This document shows positions 12,537 to 25,000 of a stretch of DNA of 64,000 nt, piece after piece; the first letter of the stretch is position 1, and every line of letters begins with the position of its first letter. A model generated the notes under the pieces. The model was not told the DNA's origin. It searched no databases and saw nothing but the letters and a program-made list of their open reading frames with translations. Source of the DNA: Symsagittifera roscoffensis (taxonomy: Eukaryota > Xenacoelomorpha > Acoela > Convolutidae); the NCBI RefSeq assembly GCF_963678635.1, contig NC_087063.1, positions 15,753,006-15,817,005 on the forward strand. The letters are read 5' to 3'. The translations under genes and the position numbers were made by a program.

Positions 12537-13118
12537 GGCCGTTGCCAACAACGGTGAAGGGTGAGAACCAGCCTTCCGGATTAGCAAGAAATCAAGAGTA
12601 AGGAGCTTGATTCAGCGGATTCAAGAATCCGGAAGGGTCTCGGGACGGAAACTTTTATTAACTCACATAAACTTTTAGCATCCTGTCATGTCCTGACTTG
12701 AATTTAACTGATATTTTGATTAGTTTTGACAAGGATGAGGTGCTAGGAGTTGGGGGGAAAGGGTTGATCCATCTTCGATGGAGATGATGATTTTTATCTA
12801 CTGAACAAAAACAATAGTAATATGATAAATAGTAGCCCTGTTTTTAGGAGTGACCTCGTGGTCTGGGGATACTAAGACCCAGCCATGAGCTCACTAATTT
12901 TGCATGTAATTCAGTTAATTTGAGCGTTCTGGTCGAAGCCGGAGAACAGTAACGTTTTTGTCAGCCTGATGTAAGAAAGACCACCGAAAAGTACTGGCTT
13001 GGTAGAGACGGTGAAAAACATGCAAAGCTCTGTTTAGACGCTAGCCAGTCGTCTTAAGACTTAGTTTTGTTATCCGTCGATATGTATCTTCCGGGCGAAT
13101 GTTACATGTATGTTTTTA

Positions 13119-13133
13119 TGGCGCTCCTGGGTG
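13119..13133 (+). other. Candidate tRNA primer-binding site
   Basis: TGGCGCTCCTGGGTG starts 12 nt after the 5' LTR. Its complement CACCCAGGAGCGCCA ends in CCA and resembles the 3' end of eukaryotic tRNA-Asn as I recall it, except for a swapped AG/GA pair. The same string is kept beside both minus-strand LTRs. The 12-nt gap is longer than usual, so the assignment is tentative. Confidence 0.45.
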
Positions 13134-13663
13134 TTATTCTTTCATAACATCATGACCGGCGGAACCGTTAACGAGCACTCCGCGCCGAGCGGATGCTCAC
13201 ATTAACGCCCTTAATAGGCCTAAACTGCCGGGGCGGAAGGGTAGTTCGGAACGCGGAAGCCTTCCGGATTACCGTGAATAGTTTTTTAACCTAGTTAAGA
13301 CCGAAAATTCACGAACCAGGAAGGGTGGGGGGAATCATGAACCCCTCATCCCCTGAGTGGTTTGTGACCAAAAACACTTAAAGATATCAGCAAAACCAAA
13401 CAAAAAGTAGTATAGTACCCAAGAAAAACAAAAAACATAAAAAATAACCGAAAAAACCAAAAACAGTAAAAAAGTAAAAAATCAGTAGAAATCATCCCCC
13501 CAGACAAGATGTGATTCAACCCCCCCGTTTGTTGTTGATAGATATATTGTTGTTCCAGGCATTTATATCAGTCAGGATCGTTACGATCAATTTTGTAGCC
13601 CGTTTGTGAGGCTTGTACTGTAGGGTTATTTGAGCATTTAAGCACGTTAATGATAAATTGCGC

Positions 13664-13927
13664 TCAACCCGGAAGGGTCAGCTGATTTGCGCTCAATTCG
13701 GAAGGGTCTTGGGTGAAGACCGATCCGGCAAGCAGTTCAAGGAGCAACAAGAAGGGGCTCAACGACAACAACAATCGACTGTTGGGTATCGTTAACAAGT
13801 TTTGTATCCCTTTTGGTACAAAAAGTAAGATAGTAATCTGTGGGGGGCTCGACAGTGCTGCACTGTAGTGACCCTTCACCGAACTGCGAATATCCGAGTT
13901 AAGCACCTTAATTCGGATAATAATCAA
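13664..13927 (-). other. Antisense ORF in the leader with a hydrophobic segment (87 codons)
   Basis: Opposite to the element's sense strand, this ORF contains a hydrophobic run SPFLLLLELLAGSVF that looks like a signal peptide or membrane segment. Equivalent ORFs of 87 and 90 codons are open in the other two leader copies (774-1037 and 9104-9376, plus strand), with only a few substitutions. The copies are so similar overall that preservation of the frame is weak evidence of coding. No family is recognised. Confidence 0.2.
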
Positions 13928-15048
13928 AACCGGAGGGGTATAGTATTACTAATATTATTATTCATATAGCCTATATTAATAGTCACATATCGTTTTTCAG
14001 TGAAAAACAACGAAAACAGACCGGTTTTTAGGGTCAAAATAGCGATATTTTGATCCCCCCACAAGTCGCGATTTTTGAGATATCGATATTTTTTGAAACG
14101 GAAAAAAGCGCTAAGTTAGTGTGTTACATCGTAACTGCACTACTGTAATAAGTAGAACCGGTTAACTTTAGTTCGGAAGTGGTTGGAACTAGTTTGGTAC
14201 CAAAAACCAAATTTTCCCAATTTTTGATAGTAAGAAACACTAAAAATTTAGAAAATTTTTTGAAATTTTTGAGGTAGGACAGTAAAAATAGTTGTTCGGA
14301 CAACGTCCACTAGTGAATCTACAAGTCTTAAGATCCGCTACCCGAAAGCCTTCCGGGTTGCAGAGAAATCGAACATAACGTGTTTGATTTGGTGGATTCA
14401 TCAATCCGGAGGGGTCCAGGTAGCATAGTTTTTCGCAAAATTTTTCTACAATAGCGTTTTAGATTGGGTCTTTTGCATTGAACTAGAAGAGTATAGGCCT
14501 TCTGAGCTCGGATCAATAATTTTTAGGTCGAAAGGACCAGATTTGCGGAAAAAGTTAGGCGGAACCTATAAGAGAGAAAATTTTTTGAGTTCGGAAAAAA
14601 GACGTTTTGGTTAATAACTTTGGAACTACTGATCATATCGAGTTGATCTTGGTACCAATAGATCAGAAATTAGCTGAGCTTACTAATAGGATCAGAAATT
14701 TTTCGAAAAAGCGAGCGAGAAAATTTTTTGAGATTGTTTTTAGCAAATTACACAAATCCGGAGGGGTACACCCTTCACGTTTTATAAATTTTTCTGAAAA
14801 ACCCTTATACCCCTACCAAAAGTTGATAGCGATTGAACTAAGTAACTTAGGACAGTTCTAGACAAAAAGGGAAGGCTGAAGGCACAAGACAACCATAATA
14901 GAGTCGAAGTTAGGCAAGTGATAAGACCCTTCACCGTTAGTGTGAATTGTCAAATAAGTGCCTTAACTTCAATCCGGAGGGGTCTAGGAAAGGACCCTAT
15001 ACCCTTCCCAGTTAATTCAAACAGCATGAAAGCAACGCAGAACGTATC

Positions 15049-15260
15049 CGGAGGGGTATAAGCTGAAATTAAGAAAACTACAAAAAGCTACTTTGACAGA
15101 GCTAAGGGCTCCGAATCCGGAGGGGTCTACTTTCCACAAAACCGGAGGGGTCCGAATCCGGAGGGGTCTTATAGTTGCTAATTCCGAGGGGTCCCAATCC
15201 GGAGGGGTCTATATTCTGACAGTCCGGAAGGGTCCTATTTGTGCCAATCCGGAGGGGTAT
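15049..15260 (+). repeat. Array of AATCCGGAGGGGTC motifs in the leader
   Basis: Nine variants occur in about 210 bp: near 15049, 15114, 15140, 15155, 15182 (AATTCCGAGGGGTC), 15196, 15222 (TCCGGAAGGGTCC) and 15245, with further copies upstream at 13931, 14403, 14756 and 14972. All but a few share the same orientation. It is the counterpart of the array at 7690-8060. Confidence 0.85.
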
Positions 15261-16039
15261 CATTTTATTAAGGACTTAGGTAAACGAAAGAAAGACTAAA
15301 AAGCGAGAGGTATTAGGTTATTAATACACAGGCTAGGTATCAGTGACTGCACTGGTAACTTGCCTCTCAAAAAGAACCAGACCAATACAAAACAGGTCCG
15401 AACTCGGATATTCGCGACACTAAGTCTAAATTAAAAAGAGCGTGACTCATTGGTGTGGATTGAAACATAATACGTTTTTGGGAAAAGTAACTGCCCTGAG
15501 GATTTTAGTAGGTCTAGCTCGGGCAGTCCGAAGGCAGATAGGTAACACAGTACTCGGTGGGTGCAATAGACGCCCACTTGAGAAAATTACTGCCTTCAAA
15601 GTTTTGTCTGTTTGGTGCAGCACCAAGCAGGGAAAGCTTTTTCTTTAAAAGACAGGTTCGACTATTGTACTGCGACCGACTAAGAGTACAAGACACATAC
15701 GTTTTTTTTATATATACATTCATATTGTGTCAATATATATATTTTTTTGTTTTTGATTTTAAATCAACCTAAACTGTGCTTGATTGGGTGGTGACTACAC
15801 TATCTTTTAAATTGACTGATAACATCATATTGTGCTAGTTTCCAGATCTTTGGACCGATAATCGGCTAGTGTGAATAAATTTTATACAAACTGTACTCTG
15901 ACAACATACAGGGATTTGTGGTCACTATTTAATAGAATCTGGTGAAATTTATTGTGTTGTGTCATTATTATTGTTAATAAAACTATAAGGTCTCTAGCAA
16001 TTGAGTCAAGAGTAGGCATAGGAAAGTGACAAATAAAGA

Positions 16040-19000
16040 ATGAGTTTAGACAAGTCAAGGATACCAAAACGAGGTAATAGCTCTAGGAAATTCATACCTG
16101 TAAAGCAAAGAAAAACGATGACCGATCCTTTTGTGGATTGGATCAAGCGAACCCGGTCCGATAAAGAGGGGACGGTTTCAGGCAGAATGGTTGAAACGAG
16201 AAGTCAAAAGACCTCAGAAGAGCGAAGAGAACTGTTAGAAGTGGAGGTCAATACGGACCATACCATGAACGACAACCAGGGAGTAAATGGACTGGAAGGG
16301 AGAGGCAGAAGGCTGGCGAGTGAATCTACTCCGGTAGAACAAGGCCATGATTTTGCCACTTCCACCGGGACGTTGGATCGAGAGGAGATGTCGGAACTGT
16401 CCGACATCTCAACTGAAGTAACGGCAACTAGAAGATCTCCGACAGACAACACTATGATGGCAAGCGGAACTGGAAAACAAACAACCTCATCATCGTTCTC
16501 AGAAAGAGTGAAGAACACCTTCGGAAACATCTTTCCATTCAGCATGGGAGGAGGAGCAGGAAACGATGGGGAGTCCCAGGAGGAAGAGGATGAAGAGGAG
16601 CAAGGGGACTTTGGATCTCAAGTCAGTCTCAATAGTTCGATCCAGGAGAGTGAGGCACACGTCGGAAGAGAGACTGGAACCATGGATAAATTTGGTGTAG
16701 TGACAACGATAAGCAAAGAGGCAGACACGCCGGGCCAGTCGAAGGACTTCACGATTAGGACAAGTTCGGAGCCACAACCTGAAGAGAGTAGAACCAGAGG
16801 GCTTGGCAACGCGTTAGCGGATCCTGAAATAAATAATGATAAAACGTCAAGACAGAGAGTCAAGGCCCGGATCTCTACCAGCACGAAGCTACCTGGGACC
16901 GACAGAGTTACACCACCACTAGTGACGCCACTCATGGATAACGGGGCAGCACTAGAGGAAGCCTTAAACAACATAGTGGGCAGTTTAGGAGAACAAAATG
17001 AACAGATGTCGATAAGGATGAGTGAACTGGAAAGAGCAGTTCACATTGAAAGAGAAAGTCTGCGGGAAGAAATAAACCGCAACAGACAAGAAGTTGGCAG
17101 AAGCGAAAAACGCTTGAAAGAAAGAACGGACGAACATATGACGAGGAACTTGTCGCGAATGACAAGAGAGGCGGAACAGAGGGAGTTACGCTTAAGAGCC
17201 GACATGGAGAAGTTAAGAATTCAGCAAGAGCAGTCTCTTGGGTCTCTTGACACAAAGATAGACGCGATGATGGAGAGGCGAACGCAGGCTATCATGGATA
17301 GGTTGGACGGGCTACTAAGCAGCAAGAGTGGACCAAAAGAAGGAGAGCCGAACTCGGGAGGTCCCAGCAGGGAACCGAGGGTGAACTTCAATGAACATCA
17401 AAGGAGAAAGGCAAATGGATCCACTAGAGGCAGGGGCAGTTCATCAGGCTTTGCCACAAGGGGTAATACAGCATGGGGCCCGAACAGTAGAGCAAGTTCA
17501 ACGGGGAACAGACAAACCTCGAACGAACGATCAACGCAAAGCACACATGCGACCGGGAGAAGCGATTCTGGCAACATGGGGCATACAAGCCCGAGGAGGA
17601 GTCACATGGGCCAAGCGGGAAACGCTCATGGTGATTCGGATTGCAGGGATGCACCGCACACAGAGCCTTCGACAAGGTGTGAGGACACTCAGGCGGGACA
17701 CTCAAGGGATGCTACGGCAATGGCCACAGCATTTGAACCCCTGAACAGGTCTTTGGAGACATTCCTGACGCGGTTATCTAGAACCAATGAACGCAGTGAA
17801 AAGTCCAGAAGAGTCTTTAAGAAGCCAAGATGCTACAAAGACGAATCTGATGGCTGTATTGATACCTGGATAGAGGTAATGAAGCTGCATTTCGAGGAAG
17901 AGGACTTGTCGGAGAGACAGGAATGCAGCGCGCTCACCAGCAACCTAGAAGGGACAGCCCTGAACTGTGTCATGGCCAAGAAACAGTATCAACGTGACAC
18001 TGCAGAGAAAATCTTCGAAATCTTGTTAAACCGTTTCGGATCAGGGGTGCAGGGGCACCAGGCGATGATGCGCTTCGAGAAACGGAGGCAACGAGAAGAT
18101 GAAACAATAGACAAGTTTCTCGATGATTTGGAAATGCTGAGAAGACGCAGCCAACCGGATGAGTCAAACCGAAGGATGAACCTGGCCGTAGCCTCAAAAT
18201 TCATCGATGGTGTGAAAAATGATGAACTTCGTACGATGCTAGCAACGCATTACACACCACTATCAACTAATGCGCCAACACCGGAGGAGTTGAGGCTCAA
18301 ATCAAAAGAGTATCTTTTGTTGAAACCTCCTTCGAGATCTGGATATTACAAGAACAATTATGGCAATTTTAACAACGGACCAGCTAACCAAGGGAACAAT
18401 TGGTACAAACCGAGGGATGATATGGACAAGAGACGTTCTTGTGCTAATTGCAGTTCAACAGACCATCATGTGTCAGCATGCCCAGCTTACAAACAAGGCA
18501 TGAAAGCAATAGGCTTTAGCCTCGAGGACGAAGATGCGTCAGAGTTGGATCATGAGGATTTCATGAGAGGAGTAATTGCGAAATTTGGCCCGAGGTGTTT
18601 CTTTTGTAACTTGGAAGGTCATTTTAAATCAGATTGTCCGCAATTCTGGGATGCAGTGGCAGACATCAAGCATCCAAGGCATGAAGAAGCTTTGTCAGGA
18701 GTGAAAGCAAGCAAGGCTCGACTTTTGAGCGAAGCAGAGGCACGCAGGAAGGACAAACCTCAAGAGCTGGCGGCAAAGAAAATGCAAGCAGTAACAGAAG
18801 AGGCACGTGAACCGGAACCAGCAACTGCGGCCGATGACTTCAAGATCGATTATAAGGCAGCCGCAAAGGATGCTTTAAATAGAGTACAGCAGGAATTGGT
18901 GACGAAAGAGATCGAACAAAAAGTGAAACTTGAACTGGAAAATGAAAAGCTTCAGGAGCAACTGAATACCTTCGAGGCAACGGAGTTCGAAGAGACGAAA

Positions 19001-22000
19001 ACACCAAGCAGTTTAGATATGAAACTTAAAGTGATCTCCGGTAAGAGATTCGGCATGGCGCCGCAGGGAAAGAAGATACAGTCGATAATCTCAGTGGCTG
19101 GACACCAGGTAATAAGAAATTTGAGTGAACCATCAGAGTTCACTTTAATGCATTTGGACACATATGCAGATTATCTGAGGCAGGTGGAGCCACGCACTGA
19201 GTCGAGAGCTGTGCGAGCACTACTAACGACGGGTGGCCCTCGCATGAAGAAACTTCATGGACGCTACTTGGAGGTCTATGGGCCGTATCAAATAATGCTG
19301 AACGTGGATGGAATCAGCATCTACACCAGGACTTACATAACAACAGATGATGACCAAATGGGGCAGATCTATTTGGGTGAAGAGGAACTCAAAGTCCGCA
19401 GGATAGGCCATGACGCCATGATGGAACAAGACGCGGTACATATTGGATATGAAGCAGATGTGACAGCACACCTGCTTGACACCAACGGAACAAAAATTGG
19501 AGTCACAGGGCTTCTGGACACAGGCGCGGTGGTGAGTGTGATGCCGATAAAAACCTGGGAGAGAATGGGCTTCACGCGGGAAGATCTGATTCCTACGAAT
19601 CTCCGACTAGCCGCTGCAAATCGAGGAGCTATCTACGTAGCCGGAAGAACACCGGTGACGGTCCTTCACATGGGAGGACGGAACCTTTGGATGAGCTTCC
19701 TGGTGGTAGAGAATCTGGAAGACGCCGACCAATTCATCTTGGGCAGAGATTTTGTCAGGAACTTTGACGTGATGATTGACTTGAACAACGGTCTAATACG
19801 GATTAGAAACCCGGACCGAAAGTATGTTAAGAGACCAATTAATAGGATAATAACAGACGAGAACAAGGTACCAGTTTTTTTGGATAGAAAAGTAAAGTTA
19901 CAACCAGGACAAGCTGTAGTAGCAATTTTTAGAATGAGAAATTTAAATTCGTTAAGTGATAGCAAACAGGTTTGCTTAGTACCGAATCCAAATAGTCAGA
20001 GTTCGGTGATTTTAGGCCGGAGCTTCTCGGTAACGCAAAACGGACTGTGTGTCAGTGTGTTGTTGAACACACTGGACACCACGGTTTCAATCCAGCGTGG
20101 AAAGAAGCTTGGCTACGCCTTGCCGATGAGGACCGACTATGAGGAGACAGAAAACTCGAAGAAATATAGTGTGAAAGACTGTCCTTATCATGCAAATAAA
20201 GATAAAATCTTAAAGAGAATTAATGAATTAAAATCTATTCGTAAATTGTTTTCAATGAAATCCGAAACGGACGACGGCTTATCAAGCTGCTCGAATTTTC
20301 CGGAACGCCCCTCGTCATATGAACTAGATTCTGACAAACCGGTTTTGCCAGAAATAGAACATTTAAAAGGAAAAATAGGTGAGGGAGATTTTGAAAAATT
20401 GCGGGACCTCCTAGATCGGAACGCCGAAGTATTTTCAAAACATAAGGCGGACATCGGTTGCTGTAATTTCGTCGAACACGAAATCGAACTAGAAGAGGGC
20501 GCCGTTCCCCATAGGGAAGGCGCAAGGCGAATGACGCCACATAAATCGGAAGCGTGCCGAGCGGAAATAGAAATGTTGCTTGAATACGACATGATAGAAC
20601 CCTCGAAATCACCATGGGCTTGCGGAGTAGTAATGGCGAAAAAGAAAGGGGGGCAGCTTAGATTTTGTTGCGACTTTCGTTACTTGAACGCGGTAACGAT
20701 TAAAGATGCGTACCCGATACCGCGAATAGACGAGAGCCTATCCAAACTTGGTGATGCAAAGTTCTTCACCACATTGGACTTGGGTTCTGCCTTCTGGCAG
20801 GTTCCTCTGCGAAAGAAGGACAGGGAGAAAACCGGATTCGCGTGCGAATTGGGGTTGTACCAGTGGAAGAGGATGCCCTTCGGCTTGTGCAATGCAACAG
20901 CAACCTTTCAAAGGCTGATGGCTCAGGCTTTGACAGGAGTGACCAAAAAGTACGGGAATCTCTTGATGTGCTACGTGGATGACGTAGTCATAGCGACACC
21001 AACCCTGGAGGATCACATTGATCGACTCGATGAGGTCTTCGGATGTATGAAAAGAGCAGGCTTGAAATGCAAACCATCGAAATGTGAAATCCTTAGGGAT
21101 TCGATCAAGTACCTGGGAAGAATGGTGGACCGGCATGGTGTGAGGCCAGATCCAGAAGCAGTAGAGGCTGTGCTGACATGGAAAGCTCCTAGAACGGACA
21201 CACAGCTCATGAGCTTCCTAGGGTTTGCCAATTACTACCGAGAATTCATAAAAGGATACGCGGACAAGGTGTACCCGATGCAGAAGCTGATGCGCAACAA
21301 AGGGAAAAAGTTCGAATGGAACGATGAGGCACAAGTTGCTTTCGAGAACATAAAGCGGGAACTGTGCGAAGCGCCAGTGCTGGGCATGCCTACAGAAAAG
21401 GGCATGTATGTTCTTGACACAGACGCATCGGTGGTGGCCATCTCAGGAATATTGCATCAAGAGCAAGAATGGAACGGAAGAACAGTCCTCCGTCCCATTG
21501 CATACGGCAGCAAGGTCTTGAGTGACACAGAGATGAAATATGGCGCACCGAAAGCAGAAATGTTTGCATTAGTCACCTTCGTGGAAAAGTACCGTGCATA
21601 CTTGGGGAGCGCTCCCTTCAAGTTACGCGTGGACAACAGAGCGTTATCCTGGTTGAAGACCTACTCGATGGATCAGAGTTATATTGGTAGATGGATAGTC
21701 AGATTGGATGGCTACCATATGATAATCGAACATAGGATGCGTGATAAACATCAGAATGCTGACAGTCTCAGCAAGAAAACTGAGTTCTATGAAAGATTGG
21801 AGCAGAAGCAGGCCAATCAGGCGGAAGTAAAGGAGGGATTCTCGTTTCTGGACAAAGAAACTTATGAAGCGCTTCCCTTAACGAGATGGTTGGATAAGTC
21901 TGGACATCCAATTCCGGGGCATCCTGAGTTACCTGTAGAGAAAGCAGCTGAGATAAAGATCCTGTCAAGGGAGGACCCGCTCCCCTTGGATTTGTTGCTG

Positions 22001-25000
22001 CGCTCGAACCTGGTACAGCAGGAACTCTCTCGCATGAATATAAACAGCCTCTCATTATTGGATAAAACGGTGCAAGTCACACCACAAGTGATGCGGATAC
22101 TGGGTGGATTGTTAGAAAGAGAAGTGACCAGAGATGACCCCGAGTGGACAGCAGCAGTGGCATCGCTAACAGTCAGTGAGAAAGTGAAGATCATGCCGTC
22201 CAGACAACAGCACGAAGAGAACAAGAGGGATTGTAGGACAATAGTTCAGCAACTAGTATCCTCAATACCCCAAGAGATTTTAACCAGTACTTCTTACGGA
22301 CAGAAAGGACGGGAGAGCGGCAAGCAAAAGAAAACTGTCACCTTTGTAGACCGGGATAAAGAGGGTGGAGTTGTAAAACAAAATCTGCTGCAAGACTATT
22401 TGTCCGGGGAGAAGGATAAGGAGAAAAACCAGCGATCACAAGATCAACACCCGGGACAAGGAAATTTGTCCGGGGAGTCCGAGATAGACGAGAAAATTCC
22501 TGATGAGAAACAGGACCTAGAGAACAAAGTTTTGTCCGGGGAGTTCAGATGGATGCGAAGGAAATACGGACATGATCTGGAGGAGCGTGCAGTCTCCAGC
22601 ACAACACCTTCGACGGATGATAAGTCAGAAAGCTCGAGAATGAACACCTATTCAGACAGGGATTCGACCTCGGGATCAGAACTGTCAGAACTGGCGATAC
22701 ACACGCTACTAGTGGAAACTCGGGCGAGAAACCTGGACAGAGAGGTGTACCAGGATCCTGACAGTGATCGCTACCTAATATCAAGCGAAAGAGTCTTTGA
22801 CAACGCAGCGGATGACTTAGAAACGATAGCGGTATCGAAACGTTCGATAAGCCTGTTGCCGCAGAAAGAGGTAGTCAGGACTGATCTTCAGCCGTTTCAA
22901 CAAGAAACACAACCGTTGGCGAAGATTTGGTGCGTTAAGATGGAAGAAGACACACATCAGCCCAACGAGCTGAACAGTCAGATGAGAGTCATGAAGACGT
23001 ACTTGAAGGCGAGATACAGACTCTCGGACCTTCTAAGGGCGCAGAGAAATGATCGCATGACAAGCAACCTAAAAAGGTGGATAGAAAACGGTGCACCTGA
23101 CAAAGGTGATCTGGAAGAAGACAGCTATAGGATCCTGAGACAATATTTCATGCAGAAGGAGGGGAGATTATATCTGAACAAGGACGGGATCGTGGCTTGC
23201 AGGAGAAGAGAAGAAGACAAGGTCTTATACAAATATAACGCGATAGTGTTGCCGCAACTCTATCAGACAGAACTATTATTCAGGTCGCATGATCAGATGG
23301 GCCATCAAGGGATTGACAAAGTGTATCAGAGGATCCTGAAGCGCTTTGAGTGGCCTGGGATGAAAAAGGCATGCGAGAAATGGGTGACAGCATGTCTGTC
23401 ATGCCAACAGGTCAAGGATCCTAGGAAGTTGCGATTTCCTTTACAATCAATTGAGTCGTCTGAATTCAACGAGGTGGTGAAGATAGATCACCAGAAGATA
23501 TGCATGACAGACAGCGGTTACAACCAAGTCTTGGTCATGATAGATCACTTCACGAAGTATGCAGAGGCCGTGCCCTGCATAACTGCCTCGGCGGAAGAGA
23601 CATGCGACCACCTGATCAAAACGTGGATAGCAAGACATGGTTGTCCGATGACGTTTCAATCGGATAATGGAACAGCTTTCGTAGGAGAGCTTACGAAAGA
23701 GCTTATGAGACGCTCACAGGTCGCTCAGGCTCACTCCACGACATACCACCCTCAGACGAATGGCTTAGTGGAAAGACAGAACAGGACGTTAGTGTCGATG
23801 CTGAGATTATATTGTTCCAGGTACATGACCGATTGGGACAGATACCTTCCACAGGTGATGGGAGCATATAACAGCACGCAACACTCCACCACTGGAGTCA
23901 GTCCACACATGATGCTGACGGGACACGAGAAGTCTTTACCCTTGACATTCTTCTACCCAGAGTATGAGGGAAAGAAAAGATCCCCACAGGTCTACGTGAG
24001 GGATGTGATCAGACGCCAACAGGAGTTGAACGACTTGTGTAGACGAAACACTCAGCAGGCACAGGCAAGGCAGAGGAAAAGATTCGACAAGAAAGCAGCT
24101 GGTGCAAAGGCTTACTCGGTGGGAGACTACGTATGGGTATTTCAGAACGTTATACCACCGAAAGGGACAAAAAAGCTTCTGAAGAAGTGGAGGGGACCCT
24201 TCATGATTACAGAGGTGCACCAAGAGGGACGCTTTTATAGACTGAGTACTGGCCGAGCCGCCCACTACGAGAACATCAAGCCACACAATCCATCGACAGA
24301 AGACTGGTGTATACCTGCAGACATGGAAGAAGGGGATTATCTAATGATGGATCCTGCTTGTGAGGTCAATGAAAAAGGCACCAGGGAGAAGAACGATGGA
24401 AACGAGGTCGTAGAGGAAGGTACGGATACACCATTGGACCTGGATCCAAACGAACAGATCGAAGCGGACGATGAAACCTTGCCCTACGCAGAGGAAGATT
24501 GGCAGGATTCCGAACAGACAGAGGTTCCCAAGAACATGGAACCAGATCTTCCGTTCACGATGCAGACTCGTCAGAAAGACGGGACGAGACTAAGAAAGAA
24601 ATACAATCCTTACGGTGACGACTTTGTAGTGGATAGGATAGATCTAAAGAAAATAGTGGAGGAAGTAGTGGGTTTAGAGGAAATAACAGTGTCACAGGAC
24701 ATTGACATAGTCGATGATCACAACGATGAGTGGGTTGACGACTGGTCGAAACCCGAGGTGGAGTTCGACGATGAGCAACAGCAGTCAAATGAACAAGACC
24801 TGACGAACCTGCGTGTCTTAGAGTGGCTGAACGAAATGACATCAGACCCTGAAAAGACCAGCGTTACGATTCAAGACGTAGATCGCGAAAGCGCGAAATA
24901 CATTAAGACCGAACGAGATGATCCTTCCTGGGCTGCCCAGGAAGGACAACTTCTCATTCCAGCTTCTAATCTTGACTTAATACCCGGTATGCGATCGACG

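Larger units (their letters stand above)
12185..13106 (+). repeat. 5' LTR of the giant element
   Basis: This 922-bp repeat begins TGTGACATTCG and ends GCGAATGTTACA, with inverted termini TGTGACAT/ATGTTACA. It matches 35804-36725 with a constant offset of 23619 and one mismatch seen. It contains a perfect 14-bp palindrome (12313-12326), a TGACGTCA site (12355-12362), a 13-bp-stem hairpin (12505-12536) and an 11-bp inverted repeat CCTTCCGGATT/AATCCGGAAGG (12572-12582 with 12626-12636). U3/R/U5 borders cannot be placed by eye. Confidence 0.95.
13107..16039 (+). other. 2.9-kb leader (5' UTR) of the giant element
   Basis: No sense ORF of note lies between the 5' LTR and the gag start. The leader holds the candidate primer-binding site, about 17 scattered AATCCGGAGGGGTC-type motifs (dense at 15049-15260), and an antisense ORF with a hydrophobic stretch. 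It is homologous in inverted orientation to 6915-9935. A leader this long is unusual for an LTR retrotransposon. Confidence 0.8.
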
